Part shown: in pieces, positions 12,271 to 23,349 of the stretch | How the letters are laid out: each line of letters begins with the position of its first letter | Numbering within the stretch: the first letter of the stretch is position 1 | Assembly: GCA_007922195.1 (NCBI GenBank) | Contig: ML681971.1 | Span: forward strand, 4,320,505 to 4,384,504 | Direction: 5' to 3' | DNA from: Podocnemis expansa | Lineage: Eukaryota > Chordata > Testudines > Podocnemididae | Length of the DNA: 64,000 bases | Program-made: the position numbers and the translations under genes | Notes under the pieces: model-generated | Databases searched by the model: none | Told to the model about the DNA's origin: nothing | What the model saw: only the letters and a program-made list of their open reading frames with translations

Positions 12271-13510
12271 CCCAGGGTAAATCATGCCTGACCAATCTCA
12301 TCTCCTTCTATGATCAGATGACTGGTTTTCTGGATGCAGGAAGAACCGTTGATGTGATATACCTTGATTTTAGCAAGGCTTTTGATACAGTTTCCCACAG
12401 CATTCTCACTGGCAAATTAAGGAAGTATGGGTTGGATAGGTGGACTATAAGGTGGATAGAAAACTGGCTAGATCAACGGTCTCAGCGTGTGGGAATCAAT
12501 GGTTCCATGTCTAGCTGGCAACCAGTCACGAGTGGTGTTCCCCAGGGGTCAGTCCTGGGGCTGGTTCTGTTCAACATTTTCATCAATGATCTGGATGATG
12601 GAATAGACTGCATTCTCAGTAAGTTTGCGGATGACACCAAGCTGGGGGGACCAGTAGACACGTTGGAGGGCAAGGACAGGATTCAGGGAGACCTAGATAA
12701 ATTGGAACAGTGGGCCAATAGAAATCTTATGAAGTTCAATAAGGACAAGTGTAAAATCCTGCATGTGGGACGAAAAAACCCCATGCACCGCTACAGGCTG
12801 GGAAACGTTCAGCTAAGTAGCAGCCATGTAGAAAAGGATGTGGGGGTCATGGTGGATGGGAAGCTAGATATGAGTCAGCAGTGTGCTCTTGCTGCCAAAA
12901 AGGCCAATGGCATACTGGGCTGCATCAAAAAAAGTATTACCAGCAGATCAAGGGATGTGATCATTCCCCTCTATTCTGCACTGGTAAGGCCACATCTAGA
13001 ATACTGTGTTCAGTTTTGGGCTCCCCACTACAAAAAGGACAGGGACATGCTAGAGAGAGTTCAGAGGAGGGCAACCAAAATGATAAAAGGGCTGGAGCAC
13101 AAGCCCTATGAGGAAAGACTGAAAGCATTAGGCTTATTTAGTCTGCAGAAGAGAAGATTGAGGGGGGATTTGATAGCAACCTTCAACTACTTGAAGGGAT
13201 GCTCTAAGGAAGATGGAGCTCGACTGTTCTCGGTAATAACAGAGGACAGAACAAGGAGCAATGGTCTCAAGTTGCCGTTAGGGAGGTCAAGGCTGGATAT
13301 TAGAAAAAACTTTTTTGCTAGGAGAGTGGTGAAGCACTGGAATGAGCTGCCTAGGGAGGTGGTGGAGTCTCCATCTTTGGAGGTGTTTAAGGCCCGGCTG
13401 GACAAAACCACGACTGGGATGGTTTAGTGGGAGTGGTCCTGCCTCTGGCAGGGGGTTGGACTAGATGACCTATGAGGTCCCTTCCAACACTATGGTTCTA
13501 TGATTCTATG
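12271..13510 (+). mobile_element. CR1: Young CR1 LINE, 5'-truncated
   Basis: Begins abruptly within the ORF2 reverse transcriptase region and runs through a complete C-terminus. The 3' UTR has 'ggactagatgacctatgagg' and ends with ATTCTATGATTCTATGA-type octamers at about 13495-13510. 5' truncation with an intact 3' end is the normal product of target-primed LINE insertion. It is nearly identical at protein level to the minus-strand copy at 30167-32088, so the subfamily was active fairly recently. Confidence 0.95.
12318..13427 (+). pseudogene. CR1 ORF2 reverse transcriptase fragment (open, 369 codons)
   Basis: This encodes the central and C-terminal reverse transcriptase of a CR1 non-LTR retrotransposon, which copies the element's RNA onto nicked chromosomal DNA. 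Visible in order are motif A ([13 protein letters not shown], about residues 15-27), the motif B-like [10 protein letters not shown] (about 72-81), and the catalytic FADD box (about residues 103-106). The thumb and C-terminal region includes [14 protein letters not shown]. The frame is open to a stop just before the 3' UTR. The start given is an internal methionine. The true ORF2 start, the N-terminal endonuclease and the first RT motifs are absent through 5' truncation, so the fragment cannot move on its own. Compared with the minus-strand copy there are about a dozen amino-acid differences over the shared length, including Leu for Pro just after the [10 protein letters not shown] motif. Confidence 0.93.
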
Positions 13511-13984
13511 AACTGATCCCAACCATGCAAAAAAAGGTAATAACACTGATAGATTTTATTCCCAAGAAATATTCCCCTCGCCCCCAAACTTCCAGAGAAA
13601 AGAGCCATTTTCTGCCACTTGTGCTAAGTCCTACTGCAGTTTTCCCCTCCTCTGACAAACAGAACAGCTGTAGGACCCTCTTTCTCTCATCACCATTTAA
13701 GTCCAGACCCTTGAATAAAGCAGCACAGTGGAAGATGTAACTGACATCATATTGTCTGTCTCATAAATCTCAGTAATTGCAGATAATCCAGGTTAGTTTT
13801 CTCCCAGATTATGCCTGAAATATTTGCAATTTATAATTCCACAAATATTTTTATTTTTAAAAGGTGCCTTTTCATTATTTTGCCTGAATTTTGGAAGTGA
13901 TATTAATAGCAGAAACCCTAAATCCACCATTCTTCCTAGTACTATATAAGGCACAGAGGCCATATCTGTAAAATCACACTGGGC
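13511..13984. other. Unexplained, no gene seen
   Basis: AT-rich sequence with no recognised repeat or coding block. Confidence 0.45.
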
Positions 13985-14110
13985 AGATTTCATAGCTTCC
14001 TAGATTCCCAGGCGAGAAATGACCATTGTGATCATCTAGTCTGACTGCCCACGTAGCACAGGCTAGAGAACTGCCCCAATACAACTCCTGCACTCAGCTT
14101 CCACTTAGGA
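13985..14110 (-). mobile_element. CR1: CR1-like 3'-end remnant
   Basis: 'gaccattgtgatcatctagt' followed by 'ctgactgcccacgtagcaca' is the antisense of a CR1-subfamily 3' tail common in turtles. Short and diverged. Confidence 0.7.
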
Positions 14111-16160
14111 CCAAATCTCCCCAGGAACTGATGGGCATCCCCAATGTGCTGAACTGTTGGGAAAATTCTTGTGATTTTGAACAATAGCCTCTGCTTTTAC
14201 AGGTGTTAAATATTGTACCTGCCCCAGAGACAAATGCCACCACGCAGGCAGCAGGCATCTATGTGATGCAAAGATTGGCTGCTCAGTAGCAGCATTAGCA
14301 CCTGCAGCTAATTCAGAGCAGAAAATTGTGGGCAAATAAAAGAGATGAGCTGAGGTCCTTTTAGACATCAGGAGGCAAACGTCATGCCCCATAGCAAGAG
14401 AATACATGGACCAGCTCTGCCAGACTGGAGCTATGGGCAGAACATCCATCTGGGGTTGGCTGATCTTTCTGTGCATTTATTCCAGGCCTTTCCCAAAAGT
14501 ATCTGAGTCCTTCAGTCTCCCTGGGGACTATACTGAGGATTTCTCCACAGCCTGAGTGGGGCAGTGTGCTTTCTCCTGAAAGCTTCCTGCGTGAGCCCTA
14601 CCTGGATGAAGCCCTGAGCTGCACAGGCACCTCTGAGGTCATACTCTATGTGGTGGCCAGTGCAGCCCTTCCAGGAGGCTAAAGTTCCCTGAGCTTGCCT
14701 CCCGGCTGCATCATCTGGAGCATGCCGCCGTGAGCAATACACTAACTAAGAACGTTAAAAATATCTTTGGAGAGAGAGACAGTGACAGGTCTCGCCAGCC
14801 AAGAGCTATTTTTAGGAACTCCAGCAAAAGGATATACACATACGCTCACACACACATACTAATCACAGCTTCTCCAAGGGAAGTTTGCCCTTGCTCTGAT
14901 TTTCAAGCAGTGCTTCTCAATTTTCATTGTATTGTTTCCTTTCCTTTCATGAAACATGACAAGCTGCTGTCGGAGACTCAGAGAAAATGATCAGTGAAAA
15001 AGCCAAAGGCAGAGGGAAAGTTCCATGAATTGATGCAGGGAGATGAGAGGAATGCACCTCAACTGGTGGGGTTGGATGCTTCTCCATTTTCTCCCCAAGA
15101 AATGCCCCCATCAGTCCTCGCTCTTGAATAAAAGAATTCAGCTATCAATATATGCAACAAAAGATTCAGGTGCATCTGTGATTATGTCAGAATTTTCTTC
15201 TGCTCCATACAGTTCTCTTCCCTGCCTTCAGCATCATAGCACCTGAGCACCATGCAGCTATATATTGAGCAGCCTGATGCACGTCCATCACATGTAGTTT
15301 GGTCTCTCTCTTGGGAGATCTGCAAGTGCAGAAGAGGACTTGGAGTTGGTATTTTTAAGTTTTCATTCTATTCTATCTTTATATGAGCGGGGACAGGCTG
15401 GAAAAATGCATCTTGCACTGGAGCAGAAGATGGGGAGGTTTGTCATAGTTCTTAGTTCCCAGGGGAGATAGCGCCACAGTTTCACACTAATCCCAGCCCC
15501 CAGGCCCTGCTTTCAGTGTGGTCTGGGAAGGGGAATTGCAGTTCCCCTGGTTAGATATTTGATAGCTTGAGGCTTCTTGGGCAAACCTGCATCCTATGCT
15601 TTCCTTGGAGGCCCTGTAGTAAAGCGGAGGGGAGCATGGATTAAGGTTCATATTGCATTCCCTGTCTGTGTCCAGCTCAAGTTTGGGAAGCTAATGAGCT
15701 AATTATCGGACCAATGTTGTGCATATTCTAAGAAGTAAAGTGGCCAGAAACCTCAGTCCTACTGGACAGGTGTTGTTTACAGGCAGCATTCCAGTGTCTC
15801 AAGAGATCCTTTTAGGAGACTTGCAATGTCCTGGTTTCTCTTCTGGACCGGAGATTAAGCCTGGTTGTACTGTATGGCTAATGATGACTGACACATATGC
15901 TTTTGGTCGCCACCAAGTGTACATGGTGGATAATTGCACCTTTTGTCAATTTTTTTCCTTTTTGTTTTTTGGAAAGGCATTATCTGACTGACTGACATGG
16001 AAGCAGTGACTCACTGATCCTGACCAGCCATATACTATATATTGAGTGAACTACAAATGAAGTCATACACGAGCCAGGGCTGAGGTCTGGCACAAGGATG
16101 GGATAAAGCACTCTGGCAGTGTTTATTTGTCTCTCTGATGATAGGCAGATCACTGTAGTA
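14111..16160. other. Unexplained 2 kb, no gene seen
   Basis: Open frames up to 123 codons (minus, 14105-14476), without domains or conserved splice context. Confidence 0.45.
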
Positions 16161-16169
16161 GAAAGTAAA

Positions 16170-16826
16170 AGCTTGAAACAAGAGGCCTAGTGGGAAAGTC
16201 CAGGTATGAGGCCCTAGGCCTAATAGAACGGGCCAAGAGAGAAGGCCTGAGCTGGAAGAATGGTCAAGTTAGCAGGAGTCAGGCTGTATGACCTCATCAA
16301 AACTGGCAAGCAGTAAACAGGTCATCCAGTAATAAACACTAAAGGTACCCTTAAAACACAGGAGATATCAGATTGGCCTAGTGCCAGAGAGATAAGAAGA
16401 AAGACCCAAACCACCTAATGAAAGGATAGAAGCAATATTGGACAAACTGCAGAATGATACTTTGATGGATGAAAATATCTTGTTGTGATGATAAATGAAG
16501 TTACTTGACCAAAAAAGGTAATGGGTGGTATAAAAAAGATGGGTTTTGGTGCCAAAGAGGCTGAGCTAATGCTCAGAGCAATGTATAAAAGACGGAATCC
16601 AAGAGACCAGCATCTTGTGTCTAACGGGCTGCTGGAGAGTCCTGCCATCAGTTTAGCCATTATGTTGTATTGCAAATACGAATGCTATAATTCGTACCTG
16701 TTTGTATAGGTCACCTACCATTGTGCTACATTACAGTAAAGCCTAGCCTGGTACCTTCATTTCTATAAAGATCTCTAGTTGTCTTGATTTCTTTGATTGT
16801 GAGTGTTAACTCAGACTACCTGTACA
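16170..16826 (+). mobile_element. Possible LTR-like unit
   Basis: A clean TATAAAA lies at 16584-16590 and is followed by a segment ending in a TGTACA-like terminus near 16826. The composition and single strong TATA box suggest a solo LTR, but I could not define a 5' TG end, a target duplication or a poly(A) signal. It may be another repeat type. Confidence 0.28.
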
Positions 16827-17794
16827 GAGCTGGGACAATTCAGAAAAGTGGAGACATTGCTACCTAAGGGTACACCTTGGCTTTGGGCAACTGGGCTAAC
16901 TGAATCTCTACTTTATGTCCAAGACAACGAGGTTAACTGAGTCTCCACTCTAGTCTAAACCAGAGGTAATTCTGAGAGAACACAAATACAAAGACAACAG
17001 CATATAGCTGAACACAACCAACACCCGAAGACACCTTCTAGTCACTTCACTTCAGCCTCATGCTGCAGTTCCCTTTCCTACCTTCCTCCTCCTTTTCCTG
17101 CCTTCCTGGTGAGCTAGACCCCATCCAAAATATATGGAAAGATCAGAGCCCAGACATGACATTTGACACTCCTGCACTGTTCACTCTTTTATTTTCTATC
17201 TGTTTCCCCTATAGACTCTTCATCTAATTTGATCCGTCTGTTCTTAATGTAAGCTCTTTCTCCACAGACATTCTTACCAAGTGTTTGGCTGATCCCTAGC
17301 TCTGCCATAATAAACAAATAACAACAGCATCTGGTTGTCCATTGATCTTTAAGGCAGATGTATTTACCACTCCTTGGTGCTCACTTCTCTATCATCTTCC
17401 CCAGCTCTCCTTGGACTTTCATGCTAAGCTCCACAAGTGCTCCGAGATCTAATGTTTTGGAGGGAAAGCAGATCCCATTGCCACTGAAGTAGTTTCCTCC
17501 AATGATTGCTAGGCCACCCATGGCAGATCTCTTGGGAACAGAGCAGACTGAAAATTGGGACTGCATTGCCATGAAAGTTTTGACCCATTTTTGGGCAAAG
17601 ATTGACATTTTAATAAAAGTTCTGTCAAAACTGCAAATTTTGAAAACAATTATCCAGCTCTACTGAGAAAGGGCTTGGAGAGCTTTCTGTCAAACTCTTG
17701 TCTGGCTATAAGTGCTTGTTCTGGATTAATTCATTGCCTGGATGCATCTGTAAACAAAGTGAGCAGTGCCCCATGGACAGTTCTGGAGACAGAG
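16827..17794. other. Mostly unexplained; possible AT-rich repeat remnant
   Basis: No coding signal. 17580-17670 ('ttttgaaaacaattatccag' then 'ctctac') resembles the end of an AT-rich reptile repeat also hinted at near 28260-28470. Not firmly placed. Confidence 0.35.
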
Positions 17795-17992
17795 GATGTT
17801 TTCACTTCAGATAAAAAGGTGTCTTCTTAACTGGGGTTAAAACATCACAGTAACAGCCTTTAGCTTGGGTTAACACCTCCAATTCAGGCTTTAATTGGAG
17901 CTGCTGCTAATCCATGCGAAAAGCAGAGTTGCTGGGCTTTCACTGCTGTTTTAGCTCAGGTTACAAAAGCATCTTTTTCTGCAGTGAAGATG
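17795..17992. mobile_element. Short foldback MITE-like element
   Basis: The left end 'ttcacttcagataaaaaggt' is complementary, with a few mismatches, to the right end 'catctttttctgcagtgaag'. Inner arms 'aactggggttaaaac' and 'ttttagctcaggtta' also pair. No coding sequence. Its right end serves as the insertion target of the hAT element that follows. Target duplication not resolved. Confidence 0.55.
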
Positions 17993-18634
17993 CAGGGGTT
18001 AAAGTATAATTTGGCGGGCCGTGGAACTCTCCTAAATTGGCAGGACTCCCTCATGCTGGTCTGGGCCCCCCTCATGCCGGTGCAGGCCCCCCTTGCGCCA
18101 GTGCAGGGCCCCTCATGCACCCCAGCTCCTGCCCCCCACACACCTACCCCCACCCCAGCTCCTGGCCCCCCCCACATACCCCTACCAAAGCTCCTGCCCC
18201 CCCCATAACTACCTCCCACCCCAGCTCCTGGCCCCCCACCTACCGCCCCTTACGTGGACACCATGGGGAGGGATCCTGGCCTGGGCTGAGGCTTTGGCCT
18301 AGTGTCTGGTCTCACTGAGCATGCTCAGAGCTTCTGAGCATTCTCAGTGAACCAGGCTCGGGGAATGGAGGTTTTAGAACTCCCTGCCCTGCACAATGTG
18401 GCAGAATGCCGTTCCGGGGCTTGTTATTTTTAGGGGCTCAGTGTTCTGGCCGCTAAAAATAGAAAATGGAGCAGGAATGCTGCATTCCCGGGGCCTCCTA
18501 TTTTTAAATGGTGAGCCCTGGAACGCAGTGTTCTGATTCCATTTTCTATTTTTAGGGGGCCAAAATGCTGAACCGCTAAAAATAGTCAGCCCCAGAATGG
18601 CATTCTGCCACTTTCTGGTTAACTTTAACCCCTG
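17993..18634. mobile_element. Non-autonomous hAT, CAGGGGTTAAAGT family
   Basis: The terminal inverted repeats CAGGGGTTAAAGT and ACTTTAACCCCTG are exact complements. They are flanked by the 8-bp target duplication tgaagatg (17985-17992 and 18635-18642), diagnostic of hAT transposons. The 642-bp interior has no transposase. It holds a C-rich low-complexity tract (about 18060-18245) and inverted blocks around 'ctaaaaatag' and 'ctatttttag' (18440-18580). Plus-strand open frames over the C-rich tract (18037-18318 and overlaps) are compositional. Confidence 0.9.
18060..18245. repeat. C-rich low-complexity tract inside hAT
   Basis: Irregular repeats of 'ccccagctcctg' and 'gccggtgcaggcccc', over three-quarters G+C. 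Contained in the hAT element at 17993-18634. Confidence 0.8.
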
Positions 18635-18642
18635 TGAAGATG

Positions 18643-19468
18643 GACTCTGGGACAGGGCTCAAGCATAACATTTTTTGGATCCAGTACAAACTTGTAACAC
18701 AAGCCCCTTCCCACACATGTGGTAAGTGGGGTTGCAGCCTGGGCTGGGCCCCTCAGGGCCTCCAGGCTGTGGTAAAGTGTATCCTTTCCCCTCCATGTGT
18801 GGACCCTGCCCTGCACTGACATCCTGTGTTTATCTACTATCCATGCCTCTCCCACAAGGTTATCTCAGCACTTCTCTCCAGCACTTCAGGCCCCATGGCC
18901 TGTTGTACTCCTGCTCCCTCTGCTGACATACGACTAACCAGAGCAACCACTTGCATGCAAATAGTGGGTTTTGGGACGGAACACTTGTTCCCTGAGAAGT
19001 GAGCTTCATGCTGTAACCCTGAGAAGAAGTGTTTGCCCCAACCCAGTCCTGAAAGAGATGGTACAGATAGGGTCAATTCACCAGACAAATCTGACCTGAG
19101 GCAGGGTCTAGCATGACTGCAAGTGACTACAGACTGATAAACCCCAGCTGGGAAGAAGCTGGCTGTGCTACTAAACCAGGAAGTCTGCAGCAGAGACAGA
19201 TGCAGTGTAGAAGCTGACAGTCAGTCTCTGGACTATGAAAGGGAAAAGAAAGAGCGAGAAGTCCTGGAACCTTGACCCTAAAGGCAGGGTTTACCCAAAA
19301 GGTAGGAACAGAAGGTCTGTGGGAAGTGCAGTAGGAAGCAGCCCAAGGAAAGGGCAACAAGGTTAGATGTTATTGTAGACCTTGGCTGTTGACTGTAGCT
19401 AGATTGGGCTAGAACCCAGAATAGCAGGCTGGCCCAAGTTTTCCTACCAGTCACTGGGACGTGCCTCA
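18643..19468. other. Unexplained, no gene seen
   Basis: No repeat or coding block recognised. Open frames are 83 codons or fewer. Confidence 0.45.
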
Positions 19469-19495
19469 GGATTGGGAGAGATGCCAATCAGACAA
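19469..19495 (+). repeat. 27-bp direct repeat, left copy beside gap
   Basis: Identical to 20339-20365. It ends exactly where the N run begins. See the second copy and the gap for interpretation. Confidence 0.95.
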
Positions 19496-19895
19496 NNNNN
19501 NNNNNNNNNNNNNNNNNNNNNNNNNNNNNNNNNNNNNNNNNNNNNNNNNNNNNNNNNNNNNNNNNNNNNNNNNNNNNNNNNNNNNNNNNNNNNNNNNNNN
19601 NNNNNNNNNNNNNNNNNNNNNNNNNNNNNNNNNNNNNNNNNNNNNNNNNNNNNNNNNNNNNNNNNNNNNNNNNNNNNNNNNNNNNNNNNNNNNNNNNNNN
19701 NNNNNNNNNNNNNNNNNNNNNNNNNNNNNNNNNNNNNNNNNNNNNNNNNNNNNNNNNNNNNNNNNNNNNNNNNNNNNNNNNNNNNNNNNNNNNNNNNNNN
19801 NNNNNNNNNNNNNNNNNNNNNNNNNNNNNNNNNNNNNNNNNNNNNNNNNNNNNNNNNNNNNNNNNNNNNNNNNNNNNNNNNNNNNNNNNNNNNNN
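19496..19895. other. Assembly gap, 400 N
   Basis: Exactly 400 unknown bases, so the true length is not known. Open frames reported across it consist mostly of unknown residues and are not genes. The sequence to the right is the 3' part of a palindromic MITE. Confidence 0.99.
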
Positions 19896-20101
19896 CTGCC
19901 CCCGCTGAGCCCGGGGCCGGAGGGGCTGGCGGGACCCGGCTCCCCATGGCTGCAGCCGCGCGCCGGAGCCGCTCCGCCAGCTTGGGGGGCAGCAGGGGCG
20001 TTAAAGCCCCTGGGGCGCAGTGCCGCGCTGCCCGCTCCTGGCGGGTGCCTGCAGGGGGCTGCGGGCACCCGCCAGGTGAGGCGCGGTGCCTGCAGCCCTT
20101 T

Positions 20102-20155
20102 GCAGGCACCCACGGGGTGCAGTGCGCCTCTGCACTGCACCCTGTGGGTGCCTGC
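20102..20155. repeat. Hairpin, 24-bp arms
   Basis: Left arm 20102-20125, loop GCCTCT, right arm 20132-20155, one mismatch. Lies inside the MITE. Confidence 0.95.
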
Positions 20156-20169
20156 AGCCCCCAGAGGAA

Positions 20170-20208
20170 GCGAAATAGCAGGTCCACACTGTGGACCTGC
20201 TATTTCGC
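20170..20208. repeat. Perfect 19-bp-arm palindrome
   Basis: The arms begin GCGAAATAGCAGGTCC and are separated by one base at 20189. Near-perfect DNA palindromes of this kind are prone to cruciform formation and sequencing drop-out. Confidence 0.97.
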
Positions 20209-20338
20209 TCCCTTATTTCGAGGACACAGTTTTGTTATTTCGAAACAAGTTATTTCGAAATAACAGGTTCTTTCGAAATAAGTTATTTCGAAATAGCTTC
20301 TTTCGAAATAACAAAACTGTGTGTAGACATAGCCAACT

Positions 20339-20365
20339 GGATTGGGAGAGATGCCAATCAGACAA
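20339..20365 (+). repeat. 27-bp direct repeat, right copy
   Basis: Identical to 19469-19495. It sits five bases after the MITE end and is followed by ACTGG-like sequence also seen just before it (AACTGG at 20335-20340, ACTGG again at 20365). The simplest reading is a 29-bp tandem duplication whose first unit was split by the MITE. Confidence 0.9.
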
Positions 20366-21264
20366 CTGGTCCAGAGGGACTTTGCTATCTTGGAATAGGA
20401 AGCTACATATTGACCTATCCAGGGGACTGAGCACCGAGACAGAGCACCCCATGGTGCAGAAAGAGATGCTGGGGGTGAGTGATGGTGGGCAGGGGCTCCA
20501 GACCAGTTGAGAGTCAATTCCACAGAGGCAGCCATGAGGAGATCCCCCATGGTGACTGAGACCCACAAAAAGGCCATCAGATACTTCTGCTCCCTATCAA
20601 AGGTTCTGGAGTCATACTGGTCCCCATGAGCACCGTATGGTTTCATTGCCACTCTGTGGAACCAATCAGCCCCAGGGACATTGGACCTATGACAGAGGCA
20701 GGACAGTCTGGCTATCAGGAGCCTGATATTCCTTCATCCTCTTTCTCCTCTTGCCTTGCTCGCTGTGATGCCTGGGACATGACACTGCCACACACAATGA
20801 ATGGTCCCAGCTCTGAGTCCATGAGAAACATTCAGCACAGAGCATACCAGCCTTCAGTTGGGTATCAGCATCTTACTCAGCACAAAGAGGCTGCATCACT
20901 CTTTGTTCATCTGGGCAATTACAACACTTTATGTTCTACCTTCCACACATTGCCATGGTAACTCCTGCCTCATGTGGTGTGTGTGCTGCTGCTCGAGAGG
21001 TGTAGATGTTCTCCCTAAAAGAACACCCATGGTGTGAACAGCATGTCTGGGAACTCCTGTACAGGAGTTGCTGTTCTGCAAGGTCATTGTGACTCTGGGT
21101 CTCACACTCCATGAATGAATTGCTGTCACTTTCGCTTACACATAGGACATTTCGTCCAAGGAACCTCAGGGGACTTGGAGGCAGTGGAGCAGGGCAGATC
21201 CCACGGATTTCACTAGCCTTACTCTTGGGAGGAGCTAGGCCTATCTGTTAATCAAGTCTCACAC
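20366..21264. other. Unexplained, no gene seen
   Basis: One plus-strand frame of 111 codons (20626-20961) without recognisable domain. Nothing else supported. Confidence 0.45.
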
Positions 21265-21420
21265 ACTGTGGCCATCTTTTAAATCAAGATCGGATGTTTT
21301 TCTAAAAGCTCTGCTCTAGGAATGGTTCTGGGGCAGGTCTGTGGACTGTGCTACACAAGAGGTCAGATCAGATAATCTCAGTGGTCTCTTTTGGCCTGGG
21401 AATGGATTCTTTATGAATTA
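21265..21420 (+). mobile_element. CR1: CR1-like 3'-end fragment
   Basis: 'tttctaaaagctctgctcta' followed by 'gaggtcagatcagataatct' and 'cttttggcctgggaatg' follow the 3' end of a CR1 subfamily common in turtles. Decayed. Confidence 0.78.
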
Positions 21421-22049
21421 TTGGAACAGGGATCTGGTGGGATTTGCAGGCCTGGCTCAGCTCAGCCTTGACCTCAGCACAATACTTCCAAATGCACACA
21501 TGCAAATGAGAAGAGAATTCATCCCTGTGGGCTGATTGATAATTTCTGCCATACTTTTATGACCCTTGACTCACTCAGGGTTGGGGCAGGATCATCCACA
21601 CAAAGCCAGGTCAGCAATGCAGTAGCATTTCTTGGCCTCCTGCAGCCAGCAGGTACCCCCAAATAATGCCCCTCTTAGGGCAGGGTCTCAACACCTTGCG
21701 CCTGTGGGGAAGCCTTGTATACTCTGGAGCTGTATGATCCTTCTGCCCTCAACTGCAGACCAGTGATGAGCAGGATGAAATTTGCAAATTCTGATGAATG
21801 CTCCCGGGTTTTGCAGGTAAACTTTTAGCAGGGCAAAACAAAAGCCAGGCCTGAGCATAACTAACACAGAGCAGCATTCAACTACTGATGAACTACCCTA
21901 ATATTTATCCAGCTCTTACAGCCCAAGAAGGAGTTATAAAGAGGATAATAAACATATCCTTTGGCTGGGATTTAATGTGCACGCAGCTGTTATTTTATTT
22001 TGCTGCTTCATTTTAGGTGTCCTCTTCCTGCTCAGGGTTTCAGCTGGCA

Positions 22050-22485
22050 CTGGCAGGGGTCAGGAAGAAACTCTACCACAGTGTATTCTGGGAGGGTTTT
22101 TTATCTCCATTTTCCGAAGCATTAGGGATGGCCAGTGCTTGGTGGTGGCCCTGAGCAGTCTGTCTCTCGGGTGCTTGACTGTCTGATCTGTGCTCTTGGC
22201 CTAGCTGTGGGGTTAGAAGAAATCTTCCCCAGGTCAGATATGTAGTGGCTTTGGGTGTTTTCTGCAGCGGGGTATGAATCACTAGCCATCTCATGTGATC
22301 ATTTCCCCACCAGGGGAAGAACCTTGGGCACCTCAATCCCTCCTATTCTCTTCATCTATTCAGTTCCTTTGGTGGCTGAGTGAAGCACATAGGTGCTCAG
22401 GGCCTGTGAGATACAGAGGGTCAGACTGGATAAGCTGGTCTCTTTTGGCCTTGAACACTAGGGCTCTATTAAGCAGCATGTAGTG
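22050..22485 (+). mobile_element. CR1: CR1-like 3'-UTR fragment
   Basis: 'gaagaaatcttccccaggtc' and 'tttctgcagcggggtatgaa', followed by 'gagggtcagactggataagc' and 'tctcttttggcctt', match the long 3'-UTR type of CR1 copy. The segment at 45545-45735 belongs to the same type. Old and diverged. Confidence 0.62.
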
Positions 22486-22599
22486 TTGGGTTTTTCCCTG
22501 CCATAACCCAAGTTCTCCCTCCCTTGAGTCAGAGTGCGGACTTGAGCTGCCCACACCCTGGGTCAGGGGACCCTGACCATGAGACTATTGTGAGGTGAC

Positions 22600-23150
22600 A
22601 GGATCTTGTCTATTGTGAAAAACTTTGGAAGGTCTTGGATTTGCCCCTGTAGTAACCCCTGGGGAGGAAGGGGTTAACACTGTGGTCAGTGAGTCCCAGG
22701 ACTGCCAATAGGAACAAAGTACAGGTTTTTGAATTGGAGCAGCAGCCTTGCCTGTTCCTGTTTGGATGAAGCAGAGCTCCTGAAAGGATCAGGAGGCCAG
22801 AGAAAGGCCTGAAGAAGGATCCAGCAACATCCTTGCTAAAAATCAGCTCAGTTTGTAACTGACCAGACGTGAGTAGAACAGGGAACATTTACTGAGATGC
22901 AGGCAGGGTGTTTCTTTGTTTTTGGATTTCTCTGTGCTGGTCACATGTACCCTCACGCACTATCCTGTAACTATCTAAATGAAATCCCAGAGAAGCAACT
23001 GTCTGTGTTTCTTATCTGTTCTGTTTAATTAAAGATTTTACCTTTTAAAGTAAGCTCTGGTTCTGTGTCCTGAAAGGCGAGGGGTTTGTGTGCAAGTGCC
23101 TCAGACTGCACAGCCAGCTACTAAAGGGGATTCTGTCCCAGTTCCAGCTC
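22600..23150 (+). mobile_element. Possible LTR-like remnant
   Basis: A candidate poly(A) signal AATTAAAG lies near 23028 with 'ttttaccttttaaagtaagc' after it, similar to U5 regions of turtle LTR elements I recall. No target duplication, primer site or TATA box was resolved. It could be unrelated unique sequence. Confidence 0.25.
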
Positions 23151-23349
23151 ATACTCCAGCTGGGGTTCAATCACTCTCCTGAGAGAAGACTAAAAGTGAT
23201 TGAGGGTACCTCACAGGAAGGAATTCCCAAGTGTGCCTTCCTGGGTTTCAAGAAGTTTTTGCATTTGGGTGGTGGCAGTGATACCAGTCCAAGACCAGGA
23301 ATTGGTGGCCTTGGAGAGTTTGAAGACCAGGCTTTAAGGCCAGTGGCTA

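Larger units (their letters stand above)
19896..20334. mobile_element. Harbinger-type MITE, 3' part, strongly palindromic
   Basis: The right end reads GTGTAGACATAGCC, the same terminus as the MITE at 9273-9782, preceded by five TTTCGAAATAA-type units (20230-20320). The interior is GC-rich with successive hairpins. 20102-20125 pairs with 20132-20155 (24-bp arms, one mismatch), and 20170-20188 pairs perfectly with 20190-20208 (19-bp arms, 1-base spacer). The left end is in the gap. Frames through this block (for example 20200-20652 minus) are artefacts of its repetitive composition. Confidence 0.85.

Noticed and set aside
19444..20652. Several long open frames (up to 349 codons) spanning the gap
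   Set aside because: Most residues are unknown because they cross 400 N. The rest is palindromic MITE sequence giving repetitive YFE/LFRN-type peptide.
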